Below are positions 16,616 through 23,259 of a DNA stretch of 42,278 nt, piece after piece (the stretch's first letter is position 1; every line of letters begins with the position of its first letter). Below the pieces are notes generated by a model. That model was not told the origin of the DNA, made no database searches, and worked only from the letters and a program-made list of their open reading frames with translations. This DNA is from CAZAEL01 sp964484135 (GTDB lineage: Bacteria > Elusimicrobiota > Elusimicrobia > FEN-1173), in NCBI GenBank assembly GCA_964484135.1, contig CAZAEL010000018.1, forward strand, positions 1-42,278. The letters are read 5' to 3'. The position numbers were made by a program, and so were the translations under genes.

Positions 16616-17515
16616 CTATCCCCGCTGGATGTCCCGGTGCTGCACCCGGACGTCCGCCCCGCCTTGCCGGCGGATGAATTGGGCCAGGGCTTCGGCGATG
16701 GCCACGCTGCGGTGGCGGCCGCCGGTGCAGCCGACCGCCACGGTCAGGTAGCTTTTCCCTTCCTGCCCGAACTGCTCCAGCAGGAAAAGCAGCATCTGGC
16801 GAAGGTACCCCATGAACCGCTGCGCCACCACGTTGTTCAAAACGTAGCGCGCCACGGCCGGCTCCCGCCCGGTCTGGTGCCGGAGGCGCGGGACATAATT
16901 GGGGTTGGGCAGGAAACGGACGTCCCACACCAGGTCCGCCTCCATGGGGATGCCGTATTTGTATCCGAACGAAAGCGCCTTCACGGCCATGCCCTGAGGA
17001 TGGCGGAGGCCGAGCGTATGCACCACCACCTCCTTGACCTCGGTCGGGGTCAGGCGCGAGGTGTCGATGAGGTTGTCGGCGAGGTTCTTCACCTCGCCGA
17101 GGATCCGCCTTTCCCGGCGGATGCCGTCCGTCACGGAGCCGCCCACCGGATGGCGGCGGCGCGTCTCGGAGAACCGGCGCAGGAGCGTGGTGTTGTCGCA
17201 ATCCAGGAAGAGGACCCTCAAGGGGAACCCGCCCTTCCTGAGGGTCTTCAAGGACTGGGAGAATTCGCGGGCCGGGAGGGCGGTGCGGACGTCCACGCCC
17301 ACGGCGATGCGCGTGAGACGCTGCCCCCACTGGCGGTAGAGATCGATGAGGGACGGGAGGAGCTTGAGGGGCAGGTTGTCCACGCAAAAATAGCCCAGGT
17401 CCTCGAGCGCGCGCAGGGTCACGGTCTTCCCGGCGCCCGACAACCCCGTGACCACGACGCAATCGGAGGGCGCGCGGACGCCCGCCCGCCGAGGCCGATC
17501 CCTTTTGGGCCTCAC
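16616..17515 (-). CDS. rapZ: RNase adapter protein RapZ (nucleotide-binding)
   Basis: RapZ proteins bind nucleotides. In enterobacteria RapZ delivers small RNAs controlling GlcN-6-P synthase to RNase E. The P-loop is VVTGLSGAGKT (about 21-31). The conserved segments LGYFCVDNLP, LDCDNTTLLRRFSETRRRHP, FGYKYGIP and GCTGGRHRSVAIAE are all present in 299 aa. The start is GTG at 17515, about 20 residues before the P-loop. The gene follows hprK after 97 bp and precedes yvcK by 10 bp, placing it among PTS regulators as in many diderms. Confidence 0.96.
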   Translation of the reverse strand: MRPKRDRPRRAGVRAPSDCVVVTGLSGAGKTVTLRALEDLGYFCVDNLPLKLLPSLIDLYRQWGQRLTRIAVGVDVRTALPAREFSQSLKTLRKGGFPLRVLFLDCDNTTLLRRFSETRRRHPVGGSVTDGIRRERRILGEVKNLADNLIDTSRLTPTEVKEVVVHTLGLRHPQGMAVKALSFGYKYGIPMEADLVWDVRFLPNPNYVPRLRHQTGREPAVARYVLNNVVAQRFMGYLRQMLLFLLEQFGQEGKSYLTVAVGCTGGRHRSVAIAEALAQFIRRQGGADVRVQHRDIQRG

Positions 17516-17612
17516 GCGCCTTCCCCGTGCGCCGGCACAACGGCCGGAGGGCGGGCCGCGTCGGCGGAAAGGGCGAAAAAGAACGGGAGGCGGCTCAGAC
17601 GCGAAGGAAAGC

Positions 17613-18584
17613 TCAGAGGCGGGCGGACCCGGACATTTGCTGGATCAGGCGCTCGTTGAGCTCCCGGGCGGAGTGGATGCCCTGTTGCTTCAGACGCTGA
17701 TTGAGGGCCGCCACCTCGATCAGGGCCGCCAGGTTCCGTCCCGGGTGGACCGGCACCCGGATCTCGGGGACGGCCACCCCCAGGAGGGTGGCGTTCTTCT
17801 CTTCCAAGCCCATGCGGTCGTAGTCTTTTTTCTCGTCCCACATCTCCAGATGGATGATCAGCTCGATCAGGGACCGCTTGATCACCGCGCCCACGCCGAA
17901 GATCTTCCAGACGTCGATGATCCCGAGCCCGCGGACCTCCATGTGGTGCTGCACCAGGGGGTTGCCCGACCCCACGAGGATCCCCCCCGGTTTGTGGCGG
18001 ATCTCCACCCGGTCGTCCGCGATCAGCATGTGTCCGCGCTTCAGGAGTTCCAGGGCGCATTCGGACTTCCCGATGCCGGAATCCCCCAGGATCAGCACCC
18101 CCATCCCGTACACGCTCACCAGCGTGCCGTGCACAGACGTGGAGGGCGCCAGCCTCTCTTCCAGATAGGCCGTGAGCTCGCCGATCAGGCGCGCCGTCTC
18201 CCATTGGGACTGGAAGAGCGGCACCTTGTACCGGTCGCACTGCTCGTGCAGTTCGGGGACCGGCTCCCGGCCGTGCGTCAGGATCACGCAGGGGAGGGCC
18301 GGGGCGGACAGGATGCGGTCGAAAATCTCCATGCGCTGGGCGCTGGACAGGGTGGCCAGGAACGCCGACTCCCCCATGCCGAACACCTGGATGCGCTCCC
18401 CCCGGTAAAACTCGAAGAACCCGGCGAGGGTCAAGCCGGGGCGGTTGATGTCCGTGACCGCGACCACGCGGTCCAACCCCGTGCGGCCCGCCACCAGGGA
18501 AAGCCGGAGGGGACCGGACTGGTCCTTCCAGAACTCTTCGACCCGGAGCGGCGCCGGCTGCCCGGCGGACGGGCTAGTACTCAT
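17613..18584 (-). CDS. hprK: HPr kinase/phosphorylase
   Basis: HprK phosphorylates and dephosphorylates HPr at Ser46 in response to glycolytic intermediates. The 323-aa protein has an N-terminal regulatory domain. The C-terminal catalytic domain contains VHGTLV (His152), the P-loop GDSGIGKS (167-174), LIADDRVEIR, and the signature MEVRGLGIIDV. Length and motifs are typical. The gene overlaps the 3' end of ptsN by 11 bp. With HPr carrying Ser46 in the same run, a regulatory loop is likely; no CcpA-like partner is in the window. Confidence 0.97.
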   Translation of the reverse strand: MSTSPSAGQPAPLRVEEFWKDQSGPLRLSLVAGRTGLDRVVAVTDINRPGLTLAGFFEFYRGERIQVFGMGESAFLATLSSAQRMEIFDRILSAPALPCVILTHGREPVPELHEQCDRYKVPLFQSQWETARLIGELTAYLEERLAPSTSVHGTLVSVYGMGVLILGDSGIGKSECALELLKRGHMLIADDRVEIRHKPGGILVGSGNPLVQHHMEVRGLGIIDVWKIFGVGAVIKRSLIELIIHLEMWDEKKDYDRMGLEEKNATLLGVAVPEIRVPVHPGRNLAALIEVAALNQRLKQQGIHSARELNERLIQQMSGSARL

Positions 18585-19032
18585 CCTCTTCCCGGATGAT
18601 TTTCAGAATCTCTTCGGCGGACTTGGCGTCCCTGAGGGCTTGACGGAAAAACTTGTCTTTGAGCAGGCGGGAAATCTTGGCGAGGGCCTTGAGGTGGTTG
18701 CCGGAGGCGTCCGGCGGCGCGATCAGCAGGAAGATGATGTACACGGGTTCGCCGTCCAAAGCTTCGAAATCCAGCCCTTTGCGGCAGATCCCCAGGGCGG
18801 CGATCTGCTCCTTGACCATGGGGGCCTTGCCGTGGGGGATGGCCACCCCTTGGCCGATGCCGGTGGATCCCAGCGACTCACGCTCCATCAGGACCTCCAC
18901 CATGGCCTTGGGGTCCGGCAGCTTCCGCGTGCCGCCGAGGAGCTGACACAGTTCCTCCAGCGCCGCCCTCTTTTCCTGGGCCTTCAGGTCAATGGAAACC
19001 GCTTCCGGCGGCAATAAATCCACCAGCTTCAT
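18574..19032 (-). CDS. ptsN: PTS EIIA-Ntr family regulatory protein (PtsN)
   Basis: A fructose/nitrogen-type EIIA (PF00359 fold) of 152 aa. The phosphorylatable histidine is in GVAIPHGKAP (His67), and the DGEPVYIIFLLIAP strand is typical. EIIA-Ntr proteins usually act as regulators rather than transporters. It sits between hpf and hprK, matching the hpf-ptsN arrangement of proteobacteria. It ends with TAG at the expected family length, which shows TAG is read as stop in this genome. Confidence 0.95.
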   Translation of the reverse strand: MKLVDLLPPEAVSIDLKAQEKRAALEELCQLLGGTRKLPDPKAMVEVLMERESLGSTGIGQGVAIPHGKAPMVKEQIAALGICRKGLDFEALDGEPVYIIFLLIAPPDASGNHLKALAKISRLLKDKFFRQALRDAKSAEEILKIIREEDEY

Positions 19033-19089
19033 GGGACGCGCCCTCCCTTACGTTTCACCGGCCCCGCGGAGGAACCCGTCCCCAGAAAC

Positions 19090-19641
19090 TCAAAGGTTCG
19101 CTTCGAGGAGTCCATAGGTTTTGTCCTTGCGTTTGTAGAGGATGCTGAGCACATCCTCGTTCAGGAAAACCAAAAAAGAGAAGTTCTTCCGCTCCATCTC
19201 CTCCACGGCCTCGGACGTGGTCATGTGCCGGGGAGTGAACCGCCTGACCAGGGTCACGGGCGGGGCGAGGGCGTGGTCCCCGTTTTCGGGAAGGATTCTC
19301 CAGTCGCCCGCCGGGAACTCGGCCGCCGCGACGGTCCGACGGCCGCCCCGCCGTCCGCGCACGCGCTTGTCCTTCTGGCGGGCCATGTGCTTGTGGAGCT
19401 TCTCCGCCACGAGGTCCACCGCCGCGTACAGGTCCGTCGATTCCTCTTTGGCGCGGAAATCGTGATGGCCGTTGGCGTGCACCACGATCTACGCGATGTG
19501 GCGGTGCTTCTCCACGGTCAGGACCACCTGGGAACGAAGGACCGCGGAAAAATGCCGCGCCACCCGGTCGAGCTTTTTTTGGACGTAATCCGCGAGGGCG
19601 GGGGTCAGATCCAAATGACGAGCCGTGATGTTCACTTGCAT
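19090..19641 (-). pseudogene. hpf: Ribosome hibernation promoting factor (long form), interrupted by an in-frame TAG
   Basis: The frame from ATG 19641 to 19090 is a long-form HPF (183 codons) that silences ribosomes by dimerising them. The N-terminal S30AE part begins MQVNITARHLDLTPALADYV. The C-terminal dimerisation domain includes SFLVFLNEDVLSILYKRKDKTYGL. Codon 51 (19491-19489) is TAG, in EKHRHIA-stop-IVVHANGHHDF; relatives usually have glutamate there, one base away (GAG). No frameshift is present. It may be a true nonsense mutation, an assembly error or suppressed in vivo. A GTG at 19485 could restart the C-terminal part. The gene has its own promoter and a folded leader. Confidence 0.88.
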
Positions 19642-19789
19642 GCGTTGTCCCCTCCGGTGGAGGAAAGGTTTGCCTCCCGGGAAAGCGCCTTTTCCCCGGG
19701 GTTGCGGCGGCGGTCGCCGCCGAAAAACATAAAAGAACCCTTTTTCCCGCCCGGCCGGGGCGGGAAGGAGAAAGAAACACCCTCTTTAC
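19642..19789 (-). promoter_or_regulatory. Structured 5' leader of hpf with sequestered Shine-Dalgarno
   Basis: Four inverted repeats lie between the predicted start of transcription (~19789) and the hpf ATG. They are CCCGCCC/GGGCGGG at 19746-19764, CGGCGGC/GCCGCCG at 19705-19722, CCCGGGAAA/TTTCCCGGG with one bulged base at 19676-19700, and CCTCC/GGAGG at 19651-19663. The last pairs the GGAGG ribosome-binding site directly with CCTCC across a 3-nt loop. This could limit translation until melted or remodelled. No known riboswitch family is recognised. Confidence 0.6.
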
Positions 19790-19795
19790 GGAAGA

Positions 19796-19824
19796 AATGT
19801 ACCAAATCCGAAAGGGGGTGTCAA
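19796..19824 (-). promoter_or_regulatory. Sigma-70 type promoter upstream of hpf
   Basis: On the minus strand, -35 TTGACA (19824-19819) and -10 TACATT (19801-19796) are 17 bp apart. The promoter lies between lptB and hpf, where many relatives have rpoN. It gives hpf-ptsN-hprK and following genes transcription independent of the lpt genes. Confidence 0.82.
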
Positions 19825-19859
19825 TTTTGGCCGTCGAAGGGGAGGGCCCGCCTTCGCGG

Positions 19860-19879
19860 AAAAAACGGCGCGGATCGCC
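19860..19879 (-). terminator. Possible weak intrinsic terminator after lptB
   Basis: On the minus strand GGCG-ATCCG-CGCC is followed by GTTTTTT, just 7 bp after the lptB stop and before the hpf promoter. The stem is only 4 bp, so termination would be partial at best. Confidence 0.35.
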
Positions 19880-19885
19880 AAATCG

Positions 19886-20605
19886 CTAAAGCCGGAACTT
19901 CTCCCCCAAATACAGCCGCCGCGCGTCCGCGGAGTTCAGCAAATCCTGGGCGTTGCCGTGGACCAGGATCCGTCCGCCGTGGATGATGTACGCCCGGTCC
20001 ACGATCTCCAGCGTGGCCTGGACGTTGTGGTCCGTCAGGAGCAGCCCCAGCCCCTTCCCTTTCAGGGACCGCAGGACGTCCTGGATGTCGTTCACCGCCA
20101 GGGGGTCGATGCCCACGAAAGGCTCGTCGAGGAGCAGGTAACGGGGGTCCGTGGTCAGTGCCCGGGCGATCTCGGTGCGGCGTTTTTCCCCCCCGGAGAG
20201 GGTGAAGGCCATCTGGCCGCGCAGGCGCGCGAGCCCCAGGTCCTCCAGGAGACGGTCCCGCTTCCGGGCCCGCTCCTCCTCGGACAGGGGCAGGTGCTCC
20301 AGGACCGCGGACAGGTTGTCCTCCACGGTCAGGCCGCGGAAGATGGAAGGCTCCTGGCACAGGTAGCCCAGACCGGCGCGGGCCCTCCTGTACATGGGGA
20401 GGAGGGAGACGTCCCGGTCGTCCAGCGTGATGGCGCCGGCGTCGGGCCGGACCAGCCCCACCATCATGTAGAACGACGTGGTCTTGCCCGCCCCGTTGGG
20501 GCCCAGGAGCCCCACGATCTCGCCGGGACGGACCTCCAGGTTCACGCCGTCCACCACCAGCCGCTGGCCGTATTTCTTTTTCAGACCTTCAGCGCGCAGG
20601 GCCAT
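19886..20605 (-). CDS. lptB: LPS export ABC transporter ATP-binding protein LptB
   Basis: LptB powers extraction of LPS from the inner membrane with LptF/G. The 239-aa ATPase has the Walker A GPNGAGKT (35-42), signature LSGGE (136-140), Walker B LLLDEPF (157-163) and the switch histidine in LLTDHNVQAT. The LptB-specific look is clear from FVGIDPLAVNDIQ. It overlaps the 3' end of lptA by 17 bp. LptF/G/D are not in the window. Confidence 0.97.
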   Translation of the reverse strand: MALRAEGLKKKYGQRLVVDGVNLEVRPGEIVGLLGPNGAGKTTSFYMMVGLVRPDAGAITLDDRDVSLLPMYRRARAGLGYLCQEPSIFRGLTVEDNLSAVLEHLPLSEEERARKRDRLLEDLGLARLRGQMAFTLSGGEKRRTEIARALTTDPRYLLLDEPFVGIDPLAVNDIQDVLRSLKGKGLGLLLTDHNVQATLEIVDRAYIIHGGRILVHGNAQDLLNSADARRLYLGEKFRL

Positions 20606-21419
20606 CTTGCGTTTTCTCGACCTCCGGCGTCCGGATCAGGGCCCGGACGTTGTTTTCGACCAACAGCCGCTTGTCCTGCAGGAAATAGACGATGTTCATC
20701 CCGCTCAGGTCCCGCACCTCGTCCCCTTCCTTCTGGCGGGCCCGGGGAAAATCCTTGCGGGAGTCGTACCCCTCCCAAAAACGGATCGACTGGACGGAAC
20801 CGTCGAAGAAGGCCCGTCCCGCCCAGATTTCCGTCTCGCGCGGTTCGGGCAGGAATTCCCGCAGCAGGACGTGGACCCGGCCCTCGGCCTCGGCGCGCTG
20901 TCCGGCCCCGGAGGGAGACGCCGCGGGCCGGGAGGACCCTTCCACCGACGGAACGGGGGCCGCGTCGAAAAAGGTGATCCGGTCCGCCTCCATTTCCAAA
21001 GGCTTGTCCGGCTCTCCCTGCGCCAGGACGGAACGCCGCAGGCGGACGGGCCCGTTGCGGCCCCACAACGTGCCGGAGGAGGACGGGGAGTGGTAACGGC
21101 CTTCGTCGGCCCAGGCCTCCCAACGGACCCCTTCCGCGGGGACGTCCCGCCGCAGGTAGACCCGGCCCCAGGCCTGGGTGAGGCCTTTTTTCTCGTCGGA
21201 CACCATGCGGTCCGCCGTCATCCGGTCCGAACCGCGCGCCAGCTTGACCCCGCCCGAGAATTCCACGGCCTCCCCCTTGCGGAGGAGGTTCATTCGATCC
21301 CCCGTGATGACGGTTTTGGGAGGGCTTCCCGCCTCAGGCTCTCCGGCCGCGGCGGGGACAGGGGACAAAACCCAAAGGGATGAGACAAAAATCGGAAAGA
21401 ACGCCGCCCTCCGTCTCAT
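20589..21419 (-). CDS. lptA: LptA/OstA-like periplasmic LPS transport protein
   Basis: This 276-aa protein sits between lptC and lptB, the standard lptA position. It begins with a basic/hydrophobic signal peptide, cleavage likely near AAAGEP (about residue 25). A beta-jellyroll-like sequence with repeated strand patterns follows (VEFSGGVKLARG, MTADRMVSDEKKG, AWGRVYLRR), as in OstA/LptA bridge proteins. It is longer than E. coli LptA (185 aa). The ATG at 21419 overlaps lptC by 4 bp. The DNA coding for its signal peptide carries a heptamer-repeat arm (see 21361-21447). Confidence 0.82.
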   Translation of the reverse strand: MRRRAAFFPIFVSSLWVLSPVPAAAGEPEAGSPPKTVITGDRMNLLRKGEAVEFSGGVKLARGSDRMTADRMVSDEKKGLTQAWGRVYLRRDVPAEGVRWEAWADEGRYHSPSSSGTLWGRNGPVRLRRSVLAQGEPDKPLEMEADRITFFDAAPVPSVEGSSRPAASPSGAGQRAEAEGRVHVLLREFLPEPRETEIWAGRAFFDGSVQSIRFWEGYDSRKDFPRARQKEGDEVRDLSGMNIVYFLQDKRLLVENNVRALIRTPEVEKTQDGPAR

Positions 21420-21447
21420 CTCTTATCCCTCATCCCCGATCTCTTGT
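21361..21447. repeat. Heptamer-repeat module inside the lptC/lptA coding overlap
   Basis: The right arm is five heptamers: GTCTCAT, CTCTTAT, CCCTCAT, CCCCGAT, CTCTTGT (21413-21447). The left arm includes AAGGGATGAGACAAAAATCGG (about 21375-21395). The arms pair through GATGAGAC (21379-21386) and GTCTCATC (21413-21420), extendable to 10 bp with one wobble. The layout is like the intergenic spacers elsewhere. Here it codes for the LptC C-terminus and the LptA signal peptide. Confidence 0.65.
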
Positions 21448-22000
21448 CTTCGTTTTGTATCTCCACCCGCTGCTGGTGCACCACGACCTCTTTCAGGTCG
21501 GGGGAGGCCTCCCAGCCCACGCCGCGGATCACGGATCCCCGCCGGGTGATGGTGACGGGCGCGGTGGAAGAGATCCGGTCCTGGTCGCCCGCGTACCGCA
21601 GCCATTCGGACGTCAGGCGGGCCCCGTCGGTGGACACCAGGACCACCCCGCCCCCGGCCCAGACGTCCTTGGACTCGGTTTGGATCCGTCCCCGGCCGGC
21701 CTCCAGGGTGGATTCCAGCTGGTCCTGTTCGTAAAACCGCATGGCCGGCGCCCGGACGTCGATGTACCCCTCCGTCTCAAAGACCTCGGCCCGGGGCGAC
21801 AGCAGCGTCCAATTCCGCCGGCCCTCCACGAAGGCGTCAATGGCGAAATCGTCGACGGTCTGGGTGGCGCGGGGCCCGGAAGGCGAATCAGGGGGCCCGG
21901 AGGGGGCGGAGGCGCCCCGGCAGGCGGACAGGAGGACGGCCAGGAACCCCGCCGCCCAGGACGCCCGGTTCCTCAAGATTTTCGGGGGCTCCGCCGGCAA
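21416..22000 (-). CDS. lptC: LptC-like LPS export lipoprotein
   Basis: LptC links the LptBFG transporter to periplasmic LptA. The 194-aa protein has a membrane leader ending in a lipobox, LLSAC (Cys27), so it may be a lipoprotein rather than a classic single-span LptC. The following OstA-like segment (AEVFETEGYIDVRAPAMRFYE, VWAGGGVVLVSTDGARLTSEWLRY) fits LptC. The start is TTG at 22000, with GGGAG about 10 bases upstream; a second TTG 8 codons in is possible. The last dozen residues (NEDKRSGMRDKR) are encoded by heptamer repeats and are unlikely to be structural. Confidence 0.82.
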   Translation of the reverse strand: MPAEPPKILRNRASWAAGFLAVLLSACRGASAPSGPPDSPSGPRATQTVDDFAIDAFVEGRRNWTLLSPRAEVFETEGYIDVRAPAMRFYEQDQLESTLEAGRGRIQTESKDVWAGGGVVLVSTDGARLTSEWLRYAGDQDRISSTAPVTITRRGSVIRGVGWEASPDLKEVVVHQQRVEIQNEDKRSGMRDKR

Positions 22001-22028
22001 GGGGATCGCGTCTCCCGTCGGCGCCGGC

Positions 22029-22349
22029 TCAGCGCTTGAGCCAGGGCGTCATCTCCGGCGGGACGTCGCGCATCCGGTACGGCTCCGGCACGCGGGACAG
22101 GAACTGGCTGACGGCCACGTAAACCACGACGAGGACGATGTAAATGGCCAGGAGCGCCTTGAGGTGCCAGCGCCAGTCCGGCTTCCAGAAGGAGACGGGC
22201 GCGTCGGCCCGGGGCCCTTCCCGAGGGGCGGCCTTGGGGGCAGAGGGCTTGGCGGGTTCGGACGCCGCGGCGGACGAGAGGCCGGCGCCGCATTCGCTGC
22301 AGAACTTGGAGGTCCGGCGGTTGTCGAAACCGCATTTGGGGCATTTCAT
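22029..22349 (-). CDS. Zinc-ribbon protein with one membrane segment, function unknown
   Basis: A 106-aa protein. The N-terminus MKCPKCGFDNRRTSKFCSEC has a CXXC-X10-CXXC zinc ribbon (Cys 3, 6, 17, 20). A Pro/Ala-rich linker (about 25-50), one membrane helix (about 62-83) and a short tail ending PPEMTPWLKR follow. Zinc ribbon then linker then helix is common in small membrane regulators, but no family function can be given. It lies between kdsA and lptC, where E. coli has kdsD and kdsC. Its start codon and GGAGG ribosome-binding site are buried in a predicted 16-bp stem (22348-22408). Confidence 0.75.
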   Translation of the reverse strand: MKCPKCGFDNRRTSKFCSECGAGLSSAAASEPAKPSAPKAAPREGPRADAPVSFWKPDWRWHLKALLAIYIVLVVVYVAVSQFLSRVPEPYRMRDVPPEMTPWLKR

Positions 22350-22408
22350 CCCACCACCTCCTTGCCGACCGAAGGTCGGCCCGACGGGCCGAAAGGAGGT
22401 GATGGGAT
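22348..22408 (-). promoter_or_regulatory. Intercistronic RNA element burying the zinc-ribbon gene's start
   Basis: On the minus strand the segment 22408-22393 pairs with 22363-22348 over 16 bp (one G-U). The second arm holds the AAGGAGG ribosome-binding site and the AU of the AUG. The first arm starts in the kdsA stop codon and reads ATCACCTCCTTTC, the same sequence as the 3' tail of 16S rRNA. Inside are two short stems, CCGACC-GAA-GGTCGG (22365-22379) and GGCCC-GAC-GGGCC (22378-22390, sharing two bases with the first). A branched fold or alternative pairing is therefore possible. Confidence 0.65.
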
Positions 22409-23259
22409 CATGACAGGTTCCAGGCCTTCTGTCTTTTCACGGTCCTGTCCACGGCCAAAAGGCGGCGGATCAACATCTCCACGTGCTTGAGCCGGACCGC
22501 GTTCGGTCCGTCCGAAAGCGCCGCTTCCGGCCTGGGATGGACCTCCATGAACACCGCCGCCACCCCCACCGCCACCGCGGCCCGCGCCAGCGGATAGATG
22601 AATTCCCGCTGGCCGCCGCTGGCGTGCCCCTGGGCGCCCGGCAGCTGCACCGAGTGCGTGGCGTCGAACACCACCGGACACCCGAAAGATTTCATGACCT
22701 CGAGCCCGCGCATGTCCACCACCAGGTTGTTGTACCCGAACGTGGAACCCCGCTCCGTCAGGAGGACGTCCGGGTTCCCGGCGGAGCGGATCTTTTCCGC
22801 CACGTTCCGCGCCTCCCAGGGCGAAAGGAACTGGCCCTTCTTCACGTTCACCGCGCGGCCCGTCTCCGCCGCGGCGGTCAGGAGGTCCGTCTGGCGGCAG
22901 AGGAAGGCGGGGATTTGCAAAACGTCGGCCACCTCGGCCGCGGCGCGGGCCTCCTCCGGGTGGTGCACGTCCGTCAGGATGGGCAGGCCGAACCGCGCCT
23001 TCACCCGCGCCAGGACCTCCAGGCCGGCCCGCAGGCCGGGCCCCCGGAAGGAGGCCGCGGAGGAGCGGTTGGCCTTGTCGTAGGAGCATTTGAAGATGAG
23101 GGGGACCTTGAGCTTCCGGGAGATGTCCCGCAGGGCCCGGGCCACCTGCAGGGTGCGGGCCTCGCTCTCGATGACGCAGGGGCCCGCGATGACCGCCAGG
23201 GGGCGGTCGTTGGCGAGCCGGTGGGGACCGACGCGGACTTCCCGCCGGGCCGGACTCAT
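22408..23259 (-). CDS. kdsA: 3-deoxy-8-phosphooctulonate synthase (Kdo-8-P synthase)
   Basis: KdsA condenses PEP with arabinose-5-phosphate to make Kdo-8-phosphate, the precursor of the LPS inner-core sugar. The 283-aa protein contains IAGPCVIES, FKCSYDKANRSS, FRGPG, LTDVHHPEEA, LTERGSTFGYNNLVVDMR and FDATHSVQLPG, all hallmark KdsA motifs. It overlaps pyrG by 4 bp; pyrG supplies the CTP that KdsB uses to activate Kdo. The Kdo-8-P phosphatase (KdsC) and arabinose-5-P isomerase (KdsD) are not in the window. Confidence 0.98.
   Translation of the reverse strand: MSPARREVRVGPHRLANDRPLAVIAGPCVIESEARTLQVARALRDISRKLKVPLIFKCSYDKANRSSAASFRGPGLRAGLEVLARVKARFGLPILTDVHHPEEARAAAEVADVLQIPAFLCRQTDLLTAAAETGRAVNVKKGQFLSPWEARNVAEKIRSAGNPDVLLTERGSTFGYNNLVVDMRGLEVMKSFGCPVVFDATHSVQLPGAQGHASGGQREFIYPLARAAVAVGVAAVFMEVHPRPEAALSDGPNAVRLKHVEMLIRRLLAVDRTVKRQKAWNLS

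Noticed and set aside
19489..19491. TAG in hpf as evidence of genome-wide stop-codon recoding
   Set aside because: Other genes (ptsN, lptB, the deacetylase, the first methyltransferase) end in TAG at normal family lengths, so TAG is a stop in general.
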